Virus record (IMG/VR): IMGVR_UViG_3300049491_000272
Location: 1-40,246 of that record
Length of the DNA stretch: 40,246 nt
Strand: one strand, 5' to 3'
DNA from: a virus
The notes under the pieces are model-generated. The model saw only the letters and a program-made list of their open reading frames with translations, was not told where the DNA came from and ran no database searches. Made by a program: the position numbers and the translations under genes. Position 1 is the stretch's first letter, and every line of letters begins with the position of its first letter. This document shows positions 6,360-13,590 of this stretch, piece after piece.

Positions 6360-6400
6360 ATCGGCAAACCGTTGACATGCGCCAGCGGTTTACCGATAAT
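6360..6400 (+). promoter_or_regulatory. Rightward early promoter with flanking operators
   Basis: TTGACA (6372-6377), 17-base spacer, GATAAT (6395-6400): a near-consensus sigma70 promoter. Operator half-sites ATCGGCAAAC (6360-6369) and GTTTACCGAT (6388-6397) sit before the -35 and over the -10, so repressor should silence it. It starts the rightward early operon that runs to the integrase. Confidence 0.85.
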
Positions 6401-6406
6401 AGGGAC

Positions 6407-6547
6407 GTGGGAAAAGCGGGTTACGTCTCAAAGCCAGGGCACCGTGCGGGGCCCGGTGGAGTCTTCGATAACGCTCTAAACGGTGGAAGACAGGCCCAGC
6501 AAGGCCTACCGCACGACGGTTTTTCAACGACGAAGAGAGGGGTTTCC
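6407..6547 (+). ncRNA. Structured 5' leader of the rightward early transcript
   Basis: About 140 bases without a convincing gene. Three successive inverted repeats can fold: CACCG/CGGTG (6440-6444 with 6454-6458), GTCTTC/GAAGAC (6461-6466 with 6486-6491) and AGGCC/GGCCT (6492-6496 with 6503-6507, 6-base loop). No intrinsic terminator tail follows. It might be an antitermination or translation-control RNA; the role is not established. Confidence 0.4.
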
Positions 6548-6823
6548 ATGCAACAAGGTCTTGCATCCCGGTTTTCCAGAAACGTTCGGCCCTGGCGCTT
6601 GTGTCTTACGTGGCAAGGGGAGCAGCAGCAGATGGAAGCAGCGAACAAAGGCCGGTGCAGCGTTCAGTACCGCTACGACTCGCCGGTCTCGATCCCGCGC
6701 GCTCGCATGGCGTACCTGCTTCGCGCGGCCCGCTCGCGCAGCGCTCGCAACGTCCACCGCACCGTCGTCGGCGTGTACTTCGTGCGCGACGCGAACGCGG
6801 TCCTCGAGCGGGGTGCTGCATGA
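6548..6823 (+). CDS. Hypothetical 91-residue early protein
   Basis: First gene after the early promoter. ATG 6548 is chosen because GAGAGGGG lies just upstream; a second candidate start is ATG 6632 after GGGGAGCAG. The protein is strongly basic (ARMAYLLRAARSRSARNVHRTVVGVYFVRDANAVL), which suits nucleic-acid binding. It is not recognised as any known antiterminator, though its position is that of lambda N. The stop overlaps the next ATG (ATGA). Confidence 0.55.
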   Translation: MQQGLASRFSRNVRPWRLCLTWQGEQQQMEAANKGRCSVQYRYDSPVSIPRARMAYLLRAARSRSARNVHRTVVGVYFVRDANAVLERGAA

Positions 6824-7314
6824 GCGCCGTCGTCACCCCGATCCGCCGCCTCTTCGACGCACTCGACCCGGCGAGCGCCGCCGCGACGATCGAGCGCGCG
6901 ACCGTCTGGCCCTTCGTCTGCACCCTGTTCGTGCAGCATCGCGTGAAGTACCACGACGGCACGAGCGCGATCGACTTCGAGCGCACCGAGCTGTTCCGCG
7001 AGATCCGCCAGGCGCCGAGGGCGAAGCCGCCGGCCGCCGAGGACATCGTCGCCGCGCTCGGCCTGCTCGAGCCGGTCGTGATGCGCGCCGACATCTTCCC
7101 GGCGCAGCACTTCGACGACATGAACGTCGACGCGCGCGGCCGCTACAAGGCCGAGTACCGCGCTTATCTGCTCTGGCGCCAGGCGCACGCCGCCGGGCTG
7201 ATCCCGGCCGACATGCAGCCGTGGGCGGAAGGGCCGAGCGGCTACGACCCGATCGCCATGGACGAGCGCGTCGAGCGCTGGGCGCGGCCGGGTGTTCGCT
7301 TCACGGGGGACTGA
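6820..7314 (+). CDS. Hypothetical 164-residue early protein
   Basis: ATG 6820 overlaps the previous stop. The sequence is helical with an internal WPFVCTLFVQHRVKYHDG segment and a C-terminal YLLWRQAHAAGLIPADMQPWAEG; no membrane span or catalytic motif is seen. It is not recognised. In operon context it is an early accessory gene. Confidence 0.6.
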   Translation: MSAVVTPIRRLFDALDPASAAATIERATVWPFVCTLFVQHRVKYHDGTSAIDFERTELFREIRQAPRAKPPAAEDIVAALGLLEPVVMRADIFPAQHFDDMNVDARGRYKAEYRAYLLWRQAHAAGLIPADMQPWAEGPSGYDPIAMDERVERWARPGVRFTGD

Positions 7315-7316
7315 GC

Positions 7317-7589
7317 ATGAGCGCGCATACGCCGGGGCCGTGGCGCGTCATGCCGCCGAGCGTTGGCCGGTTCAAGGTCGGCGCCGCGCGAGCGCACTCG
7401 GAAGCGTTCCAGATCGTCGGCGAAGCCTCGAACTACAACGAGCAGGCCGAGGCCAACGCCCGCCTGATCGCCGCCGCTCCGGAACTGCTGGAGGCGCTGC
7501 AAGAACTTGTTTCGCACTACATGGCCCGCAATCCGCCGTGGCTTGGTAAGGCCCGCGCCGCCATCGCCAAGGCCGAGGGCAAGTCATGA
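7317..7589 (+). CDS. Small phage protein with [16 protein letters not shown] motif
   Basis: 90 residues, from ATG 7317 two bases after the previous stop. It opens [12 protein letters not shown] and contains [23 protein letters not shown], the signature of a widespread small phage/prophage family of unknown function. The pattern makes the gene real even though its job is unknown. Confidence 0.75.
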   Translation: MSAHTPGPWRVMPPSVGRFKVGAARAHSEAFQIVGEASNYNEQAEANARLIAAAPELLEALQELVSHYMARNPPWLGKARAAIAKAEGKS

Positions 7590-7867
7590 GCGCGCACGAC
7601 CGCTACCAGACCGCGCTCGACAAGACGGGCGCGCGCCGCGGCCTCGGCCCGGCGTGGGACCCGAAGCCCGTCGTGCACCTGAAGCCGAAGCGCGCCGCCG
7701 TCGTGGCGACGAAGCCCGTGTCGATGCCGCGCCAGCAGCGCCCGCTGTTCGTGCGAGACGCCGGCTTCTGGCCGACCGACAGCGCCGGCTGGGCGCTGGT
7801 CAAGGCGCTGGCGCTGATCGACCTCGGCCTGATCGCCTTCCTGGCGTTCTCCGTCTGGACGCGTTGA
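7586..7867 (+). CDS. Hypothetical protein with a C-terminal membrane segment
   Basis: 93 residues, overlapping the previous gene by ATGA. The N-terminal half is basic ([22 protein letters not shown]). Near the C terminus [22 protein letters not shown] could span the membrane once, leaving a basic N-terminal domain inside. Not recognised. Confidence 0.6.
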   Translation: MSAHDRYQTALDKTGARRGLGPAWDPKPVVHLKPKRAAVVATKPVSMPRQQRPLFVRDAGFWPTDSAGWALVKALALIDLGLIAFLAFSVWTR

Positions 7868-8382
7868 TGGGCACCCGCATCCTCCTGACCGGGAGACGCT
7901 TCGGTCGCCTCGTCGTGACGGCCGACCTGCCGGCAAGGATCGAAGGCGGCACGCGGCGCGGCTTCGTCGAGGCGAAGTGCGACTGCGGCGCCGTCATTGA
8001 ACGCACGGCGACGGCACTGCGAAAGGGCTCGACGGCATCGTGCGGCTGCTACCGCGTCGACGTCGGAAGCACGCGAAACCTCACACACGGCCACCGCAAC
8101 ACCCCGACATACGCCTCGTGGATGCAAATGCGGGTGCGCTGCTCGAGCCCGTCGTACATCGGGCACGCGTACTACTTCGACCGCGGCATTCGGGTCTGCG
8201 AGCGCTGGCAGTCCTTCGAGAACTTCCTGGCCGACATGGGCGAGCGACCGGACGGCATGTCGATCGACCGCTGGCCGGACAACGACGGCGACTACAAGCC
8301 CGGCAATTGCCGCTGGGCAACCCCCACGCAACAGGCGAGGAATCGCCGCGCACCCGCACCCACCAGGAGCACCCACAGATGA
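7867..8382 (+). CDS. HNH/AP2-type homing-endonuclease-like protein
   Basis: 171 residues. The N terminus [13 protein letters not shown] ... [28 protein letters not shown] is the Cys-rich module seen in phage HNH-type proteins. The C-terminal part [29 protein letters not shown] ... [20 protein letters not shown] is the well-known companion segment. Such proteins are usually annotated as HNH or AP2-domain endonucleases, though catalysis is rarely tested. The TGATG junction couples it to the gene before it; its TGA overlaps the exonuclease ATG. Free-standing mobile genes of this type often sit beside recombination genes. Confidence 0.75.
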   Translation: MGTRILLTGRRFGRLVVTADLPARIEGGTRRGFVEAKCDCGAVIERTATALRKGSTASCGCYRVDVGSTRNLTHGHRNTPTYASWMQMRVRCSSPSYIGHAYYFDRGIRVCERWQSFENFLADMGERPDGMSIDRWPDNDGDYKPGNCRWATPTQQARNRRAPAPTRSTHR

Positions 8383-9281
8383 ACGCACACCCCGACTGGC
8401 TCGAGGCCCGCAAGACCGGCATCGGTGGCTCCGACGTGGCCGCCATCCTCGGCCTGTCGCGCTGGAAAACGCCGCTCGCCGTCTACCAGGAGAAGCGCGG
8501 GGAGATCCCGCCACAGCCCGACAGCGAGCCCATGCGCTGGGGACGCTACCTCGAGCCCGTTGTGCGCCAGGCCTACGCCGACGAGACGGGCCGCGAGGTC
8601 CGCCTGCCGACGGAGCTGATCCGCCACCCGACGCACGACTTCATGATCGCCAACATCGACGGCGTCGTCGTCGACGAAGAGCGCCTCTTCGAGGCGAAGA
8701 CCGCGCGCAGCGCCGACGGCTGGGGCGAGCCCGGCACCGATCAGATCCCGCAGGCCTACCTGCTGCAGGTGCAGCACTACATGAAGGTGACGGCGCTGCC
8801 GATCACCGACGTCGCGGTGCTGATCGGCGGCAGCGACTTTCGCCTCTACGAAGTCCGCGCCGACCACGAGCTGCAGGACATGCTCGTCGACGCCGAGCGC
8901 GAATTCTGGCGCGCCGTACAAGCCGCCGAGCCGCCTGAGCCGGTGAGCTACGCCGACGTCATCGCCCGCTGGGGCCGCGCCAGCCGCGCCGACCTGGTCA
9001 TGGCCGACGACGACACGCTGCGCGCGCTGCTGCGCCTGCGCGACCTGAAAGCCGAGCGCGAGCGCATCGAACAGGACGAGGAAGCCGAGAAGGCGCTCGT
9101 GCTCAAGTCGCTAGGCGAGTGCGACACGCTCGTCGGCACCGATGGCAAGACGCTCGCCACATGGAAGGCGCAGAAGGGCGCGCAACGCTTCGACGCCGCC
9201 GCCCTGAAGGCCGAGCACCCGGCGCTACATGCGCAGTTCCTGCGCGTCGGCGAACCCTTCCGTCGCTTCCTCCTGAAGTGA
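8379..9281 (+). CDS. YqaJ-type viral recombinase exonuclease (lambda Exo-like)
   Basis: 300 residues. [29 protein letters not shown] opens the YqaJ domain; the PD-(D/E)XK metal-binding residues lie in [10 protein letters not shown] and LFEAKTA, followed by [13 protein letters not shown]. The C-terminal 100 residues are helical. These enzymes resect 5' ends of double-stranded DNA to give 3' single strands for annealing. Start ATG 8379 follows AGGAG and overlaps the previous stop. The next gene is a putative annealing protein, so the two form a Red-like recombination pair useful for concatemer formation and repair. Confidence 0.88.
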   Translation: MNAHPDWLEARKTGIGGSDVAAILGLSRWKTPLAVYQEKRGEIPPQPDSEPMRWGRYLEPVVRQAYADETGREVRLPTELIRHPTHDFMIANIDGVVVDEERLFEAKTARSADGWGEPGTDQIPQAYLLQVQHYMKVTALPITDVAVLIGGSDFRLYEVRADHELQDMLVDAEREFWRAVQAAEPPEPVSYADVIARWGRASRADLVMADDDTLRALLRLRDLKAERERIEQDEEAEKALVLKSLGECDTLVGTDGKTLATWKAQKGAQRFDAAALKAEHPALHAQFLRVGEPFRRFLLK

Positions 9282-9316
9282 CCCGCACCGACTTATCCAC
9301 CGCCCAAGAGGCAACC

Positions 9317-10372
9317 ATGACCGAAGTAGCCACCCGTCCCTCGAACCCCTTCGGCGATGCGCCGATCGCCGCGCGCCCCGGCGGCGGCGCCCTCGCGCAG
9401 TCCGACCAGCAGCGCGGCATCGCCGAGGTGCAGGCCGCGATGATGATCGCGCGCATGAACCCCCGCGACCCGATCGCGGCGATGGATCGCATCCTGAACG
9501 CCTGCACGCGGCCGACGCTGGCCGACGCTGCGGTCTACACCTACAGCCGCGGCGGCTCGGACGTCTCGGGCCCGTCAATCCGCCTGGCAGAGGCCATGGC
9601 GCAGTCGTGGGGCAACCTGCAGTTCGGCATCCGGGAGCTGGAGCAGCGCAACGGCGAGAGCACCGTACAGGCCTTCGCCTGGGACGTCGAGACGAACACC
9701 CGGCGCGAGGTCACCTTTCAGGTGCCGCACCTGCGCTTCACCCGGCAGGGCTCGAAGCGCCTCGAAGACCCGCGCGACATCTACGAGATGGTGGCCAACC
9801 AGGGCGCGCGCCGGCTGCGCGCCTGCATTCTGGCCATCATCCCGGGCGACGTCACCGAGGCCGCGGTGAGCCAGTGCGAAACGACGATGGCGGTCAAGGC
9901 CGACACCAGCCCCGAGGCCATGAGGAAGATGGCCGAGGCGTTCGCGACGTTCGGCGTGACGAAGGAGCAGATCGAGAAGCGCATTCAGCGCCGGCTCGAC
10001 GCGGTGCAACCCGCCCAGGTCGTCGCTCTGAAGAAGGTGTACGCGAGCCTGCGCGACGGCATGAGCGTCGCCGCCGATTGGTTCGACCCGATCGAGGGCG
10101 CGGCACCGGCCAGCGCACCGAGCGCGGCCGACAAGGCGAAGAACGCGATCAAGGCGCGGGGCGCGAAGACCGCCGCCGCGCCTGACCCGGCGACAGGCGA
10201 GGTCGCGCCGCCCGCGCCGCCGAGCGACACCTACGCGCAGCGCGCCGATCGCATCCTGAAGGCGACCGATCCCGAGACTGCCGCTCTCGAGCTGGACGCC
10301 GCGCGCGACATGCCCGAGGACCAGTACGCCGACCTCGTGCAGGTCTACACCGGCAAGTGGGGCAAGGCCTGA
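9317..10372 (+). CDS. Putative single-strand annealing recombination protein
   Basis: 351 residues. The core (MNPRDPIAAMDRILNACTRPTLADAAVYTYSRGGSDVSGPSIRLAEAMAQSWGNLQFGI ... RFTRQGSKRLEDPRDIYEMVANQGARRLRACILAIIPGD) is a conserved phage family. It does not carry clear RecT, Erf or Rad52 signatures. Its place immediately after a YqaJ exonuclease is where annealing proteins are encoded, so single-strand annealing is inferred. The C-terminal region (from about 255) is Ala/Pro-rich and low complexity, ending in a helical tail. ATG 9317 is 36 bases after the exonuclease stop. Confidence 0.6.
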   Translation: MTEVATRPSNPFGDAPIAARPGGGALAQSDQQRGIAEVQAAMMIARMNPRDPIAAMDRILNACTRPTLADAAVYTYSRGGSDVSGPSIRLAEAMAQSWGNLQFGIRELEQRNGESTVQAFAWDVETNTRREVTFQVPHLRFTRQGSKRLEDPRDIYEMVANQGARRLRACILAIIPGDVTEAAVSQCETTMAVKADTSPEAMRKMAEAFATFGVTKEQIEKRIQRRLDAVQPAQVVALKKVYASLRDGMSVAADWFDPIEGAAPASAPSAADKAKNAIKARGAKTAAAPDPATGEVAPPAPPSDTYAQRADRILKATDPETAALELDAARDMPEDQYADLVQVYTGKWGKA

Positions 10373-10582
10373 TGGCTGCCGGCACCCGCATCTATCTGGT
10401 GACCATCGGCGCGGCCGATCGGCTGGTGCGCGCGTCGCACCCGGCGACGGCGCTCATGCATGTCGCTCGCGACATCGCGAAGGTCAAGGTCGCCAGCCAG
10501 GAAGACATCGTCGAGCAGATCGCCGGGCGGCGTCGAAGTCGAAGACATCAAGGCCGAGCAGCGTGAGCTGCCGGCGACCTGA
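10372..10582 (+). pseudogene. Small phage gene with an apparent frameshift near 10525
   Basis: ATG 10372 overlaps the previous TGA. The reading TRIYLVTIGAADRLVRASHPATALMHVARDIAKVKVASQEDIVEQIAG is like a common small phage protein. After 10525 the reading turns into an arginine-rich tail stopping at 10566. A shift of one base restores GGVEVEDIKAEQRELPAT to a stop at 10582, which is the expected kind of C terminus. One extra G in the run at about 10524-10526 would explain it. It may be a sequencing error, a real mutation, or slippage. Confidence 0.6.
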
Positions 10583-10593
10583 CCCTTTTCCGG

Positions 10594-10650
10594 GGCGCGC
10601 CTGGCTGGCCATCCTTCCTCCCCTCTCCCTCTCGTTTGCCAGCCAGCGCC
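10594..10650 (+). other. Long hairpin with pyrimidine-rich loop between genes
   Basis: CTGGCTGGC (10601-10609) pairs exactly with GCCAGCCAG (10638-10646), with GGCG/CGCC flanks. The 28-base loop is almost all C and T. No T-run follows, so it does not look like an intrinsic terminator. It lies in the 117-bp gap 10583-10699, which holds no gene that I can see. Confidence 0.5.
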
Positions 10651-10699
10651 GATTCGTCGGCCGCCCTCCTTCTTACCCACAGCCTGAAAGGCACACGCG

Positions 10700-11062
10700 A
10701 TGAACGACAGCAACCTGCACCGGCCGATTCACGGCGGCCGCAACCTCGGCGACGAGTGCGAGAAGCCCCGCGCCGACGTCGGCATGATCTCGACCGCGAA
10801 CGAGTGCGCCGTCACGGCGCCGAAGCAGGAGGACGACGGCCGCATCGGGCCGCACGCGCTGCAGCTCGCCGCGCAAGCCTGGTGCGAACCGGACACGTCG
10901 AATCGCGTCATGGATCCGGCGCTGTGCTACGCCTTCGCCAGGATCCTCGAGCGCGAGCTGCGCAAGCCCTGGCTCGGCAACGCGACGACCCGGCAGCTGC
11001 TCGAAGAGGTGCGCACGCGCACCGAGGTCGACGGCTCCGCCAGCTACCGCACGCGCCGCTAA
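10700..11062 (+). CDS. Hypothetical 120-residue early protein
   Basis: Starts ATG 10700 after GAAAGG. The C-terminal half (ALQLAAQAWC ... RVMDPALCYAFARILERELRKPWLGNATTRQLLEEV) is a pattern seen in small phage proteins encoded near recombination genes. The N-terminal half is polar. No function is known to me. Confidence 0.65.
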   Translation: MNDSNLHRPIHGGRNLGDECEKPRADVGMISTANECAVTAPKQEDDGRIGPHALQLAAQAWCEPDTSNRVMDPALCYAFARILERELRKPWLGNATTRQLLEEVRTRTEVDGSASYRTRR

Positions 11063-11097
11063 AAAACCCGCCAACCACTACAGAGGAGCCCCGCCCG

Positions 11098-11901
11098 ATG
11101 TTCGCCCTTCCGCACGCCACCCGCGCCCACGTGCGCACCTTCAACCTGCGCACCGAGAAGCACGGCGACGACGACGTCACCGCCATGGACCTCGGCATGC
11201 GCGTGACCGGGTCGAGCGCCCTGCTCGACATGCTGCACCCGGGTCTGCGCGGCTCGCTCTACCTGCCGCCCGACGAGACGCAGGCGACCATCCCCGGCGA
11301 GACGCCGCCCTGGACGGTGCTGCGCTGCGACGCCGTGCCGTTCGTCACCCTGCCGAAGTACGAGCTGATCGGCCGCAATGTCGTGCTGACGCCGGCGACC
11401 GAGATCGAGTCGGAGCTCAGCGAGGACGACGAGCTGCAGCTCAGTCCGTGCAACGTGAACGGGTTCAAAGTGACGGCGCACGCCGGCGGCTCGGTCGACA
11501 TCGACTTTCGGATTCAGTGCGCGAACATCGACAGCGGGGCGATCGGCATGGCTGGCGCGATGCTGGCCGAGGACGTCGATCTGTCGGTGACGCACACCGA
11601 GGTCGCCGAGACGCCGCCGGCCGCATCGACGGCGCCGAAGGCCGAGGAGAAGTCGGCGACCGACCTCTTCGTCGAAGGCGCCGAGAAGCCGGACCCGGAC
11701 CGAGTACCCTGGCCGTTTCCGACAGGCAACAAGCCGCCGGACACGTTCGCCGATGTCAACGGCGGCGCGCCGCCCGCGCACCTGACCGAGCCGAAGGTCA
11801 GCAAGGCGCAGAGGAAGCGCGACGACGCGGCGGCGAAGGGCGACGGCGGCGTGCTCGAGGGCACGGACCGCACGACGGCCGGCACGATCGGGCAGCCCTG
11901 A
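11098..11901 (+). CDS. Hypothetical phage protein of the recombination region
   Basis: 267 residues from ATG 11098, with AGAGGAG upstream. The N-terminal 180 residues look like one beta-rich domain (FNLRTEKHGDDDVTAMDLGMRVTGSSALLDMLHPGLRGSLY ... VNGFKVTAHAGGSVDIDFRIQCANID). The remainder is a low-complexity Ala/Pro/Lys tail. Proteins with this start are found downstream of exonuclease/annealing genes in other phages as I recall, but the function is unknown. Confidence 0.7.
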   Translation: MFALPHATRAHVRTFNLRTEKHGDDDVTAMDLGMRVTGSSALLDMLHPGLRGSLYLPPDETQATIPGETPPWTVLRCDAVPFVTLPKYELIGRNVVLTPATEIESELSEDDELQLSPCNVNGFKVTAHAGGSVDIDFRIQCANIDSGAIGMAGAMLAEDVDLSVTHTEVAETPPAASTAPKAEEKSATDLFVEGAEKPDPDRVPWPFPTGNKPPDTFADVNGGAPPAHLTEPKVSKAQRKRDDAAAKGDGGVLEGTDRTTAGTIGQP

Positions 11902-11903
11902 AC

Positions 11904-12389
11904 ATGGCCGCACTGCCCTACGAGGGCGCCACCAGCGGCGACAAGGCGCTGGGCGACCTGCAGAAGATCCTGCGGGCGTTCGGCTGCCAGCGGTTCGGCA
12001 GCATGGCCGACGACGCCGAGGGCTGGCTGCGGGTGCAGTTCGAATACCGCGGCCGCCAGGTCGACGTGAAGGCGTCGACGAAGGGCTACGCCGCCGCCTG
12101 GCTGAAGGTGCACCCGGTCACGATCTACGACACCGACCGCAAGTCGGGCCGCGATGTCGACAAGCGCCGGGCGCACGAGGCGAAGGCGATGCAGATCGCC
12201 GGCGTCGCGGTCTACTCGATCCTGCGCGACTGGATAAAGGGCCAGATCACGGCGATTGAAACCGGCGTGCTGTCCTTCGAGGGCGCATTCCTCGGGCAGA
12301 TCCTGCTGACGAACGGCCGGACGGTGCTCGAGCACGTGACCGATCCGAAGGCGCCGCTGTTGCCGCAGATCGAAGGGCCGAGGCCATGA
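11904..12389 (+). CDS. Hypothetical 161-residue phage protein
   Basis: ATG 11904 follows the previous stop by two bases. ALGDLQKILRAFGCQRFGSMADDAEGWLRVQFEYRGRQVDVKASTKGYAAAWLKVHP is a compact alpha/beta domain, and the C terminus has helices ending in LFGQILLTNGRTVLEHV-like residues. I do not recognise an enzyme motif. The stop overlaps the next ATG. Confidence 0.65.
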   Translation: MAALPYEGATSGDKALGDLQKILRAFGCQRFGSMADDAEGWLRVQFEYRGRQVDVKASTKGYAAAWLKVHPVTIYDTDRKSGRDVDKRRAHEAKAMQIAGVAVYSILRDWIKGQITAIETGVLSFEGAFLGQILLTNGRTVLEHVTDPKAPLLPQIEGPRP

Positions 12390-12679
12390 AAGAGGCCGAG
12401 CTGCGCAAGCACGCGACATGCAGCCTATGCCGCAAGAGCATCGGGCACACCGGCCTGCCGCTGTTCTGGCGCGTGACGGTCGAGCGCTTCGGCGTCGACC
12501 TGGCGGCCGCGCGGCGCGTCGACGGGTTCGCCGCGTTCGTCGGCAGCAAGGCGCTTGCCGCCGTCATGGGCGACGACCCCGACCTGGCGAGCCCCGTCAT
12601 GGACCCGGCGACGCTCACGGTCTGCGAGACCTGCGCATGCGAGCGACACCTACCGGTCGCGGCGCTTGCCATGCCATGA
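12386..12679 (+). CDS. Small putative zinc-binding protein
   Basis: 97 residues. CSLCRKSIG near the N terminus and CETCACERH near the C terminus form a split CxxC...CxxC pair likely to bind zinc. The segment LFWRVTVERFGVDLAAARRVDGFAAFVGSKALAAVMG lies between. Probably nucleic-acid or protein binding. ATGA overlaps at both ends. Confidence 0.65.
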   Translation: MKEAELRKHATCSLCRKSIGHTGLPLFWRVTVERFGVDLAAARRVDGFAAFVGSKALAAVMGDDPDLASPVMDPATLTVCETCACERHLPVAALAMP

Positions 12680-12924
12680 CAGCCACCGTCACCCTCCCCG
12701 CCGCCGCCTTCGAGCGCCTGCGCACGGCCGGCAACCTGCTGTCGAACTGCGCGTTCAACCTGGCGCAGCAGAAGGGGCTTGCGCTGAGCCCACGCGCGGC
12801 GCAGTCGCTCGACGAGTGCCGCAAGGAATGGGATGCGGCGAGTGAAGCGGTGCACCAGCTGCTGCAGGCGCCGCCGAAGGCGACCGGCTGGGCCGGACCT
12901 GGCGGCGGCGGGAGCGAAGGGTGA
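12676..12924 (+). CDS. Hypothetical 82-residue protein
   Basis: ATG 12676 overlaps the preceding stop. It is helical (AAAFERLRTAGNLLSNCAFNLAQQKGLALSPRAAQSLDECRKEWDAA) with a Gly/Pro-rich C-terminal tail. No function is recognised; it ends GTGA into the next gene. Confidence 0.6.
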   Translation: MTATVTLPAAAFERLRTAGNLLSNCAFNLAQQKGLALSPRAAQSLDECRKEWDAASEAVHQLLQAPPKATGWAGPGGGGSEG

Positions 12925-13124
12925 CCGTCCCGCTCGAGCGCCAGATCGCCTGCCTGCGGCGCGAGGTCGGCCTGCGCAAGCGCGTCTATCCCCGCTGGAT
13001 TCAGAACGGGCGCATGACGCAGGAACAGGCCGACAGCCAGATCGAGGCCATGGAAGCCGCGCAGGCGACGCTCGAGCGCGTGCGCGACGAAGAGAAGGCG
13101 CGCGTGACGCCGGGGCTGTTCTGA
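12921..13124 (+). CDS. Hypothetical coiled-coil protein, 67 residues
   Basis: GTG 12921 overlaps the previous stop. LERQIACLRREVGLRKRVYPRWIQNGRMTQEQADSQIEAMEAAQATLERV is two helices joined by a PRWIQNGRM turn, a pattern common in small phage proteins of unknown role. The TGATG junction leads to the next gene. Confidence 0.65.
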   Translation: MTVPLERQIACLRREVGLRKRVYPRWIQNGRMTQEQADSQIEAMEAAQATLERVRDEEKARVTPGLF

Positions 13125-13342
13125 TGGCACGCCGCCGCTTCCGCTGGACACGCAAGTCCTACCGCCGCGCGCACCACTTGGCGCGGCTCCTGGTGAACAT
13201 CCCGAGCGTGTTCAATGCGCCGCCGCTGGTGCAGCGCTACCACGAGCTGTGGCAGCGGCACCCGTCGTACGACGACCCGCTGAAAGAGGGGAACTTGCGC
13301 TGGCGCCTGGCCATGTTCAAGGGCGACGACATTCCGTTCTGA
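13124..13342 (+). CDS. Basic hypothetical protein, 72 residues
   Basis: Strongly basic N terminus (MARRRFRWTRKSYRRAHHLARLL), then NIPSVFNAPPLVQRYHELWQRHPSYDDPLKEGNLRW. Likely nucleic-acid binding by charge alone. ATG 13124 overlaps the stop before it. Not recognised. Confidence 0.6.
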   Translation: MARRRFRWTRKSYRRAHHLARLLVNIPSVFNAPPLVQRYHELWQRHPSYDDPLKEGNLRWRLAMFKGDDIPF

Positions 13343-13344
13343 CC

Positions 13345-13590
13345 ATGCTGACCGCCGAAGCTCCCAGCCTGACGCTCAGCGAAGCCGAGGTGATCGAGCT
13401 CGCAGACGGCTACAAGCGCGCCGACAAGCAGCTGGCCGCCCTGCACGCCGCCGGCTACACGCGGGCGCGCCGCTCAAAGCTCGACGGTCGCGTCGTCCTC
13501 GAGCGCGCGCACGCCCTGGCCGTGCAGTCGGGAATGCGCTCGACCGACGAAGCGCAGAATGACCCGCTTCCGAACTGGCGGCGAGGGTGA
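13345..13590 (+). CDS. DUF4224 protein next to integrase
   Basis: 81 residues. LTLSEAEVIELADGYKRADKQLAALHAAGYTRARRSKLDGRVVLERAH matches DUF4224, a small domain repeatedly encoded just upstream of phage integrases. An excisionase-like or directionality role is often suggested but unproven. Its stop overlaps the GTG of the integrase (GTGA), so both are co-translated. Confidence 0.75.
   Translation: MLTAEAPSLTLSEAEVIELADGYKRADKQLAALHAAGYTRARRSKLDGRVVLERAHALAVQSGMRSTDEAQNDPLPNWRRG

Noticed and set aside
10594-10650. Intrinsic terminator
   Set aside because: The hairpin is strong but is followed by GATTCG and no T-run, and its loop is 28 bases.
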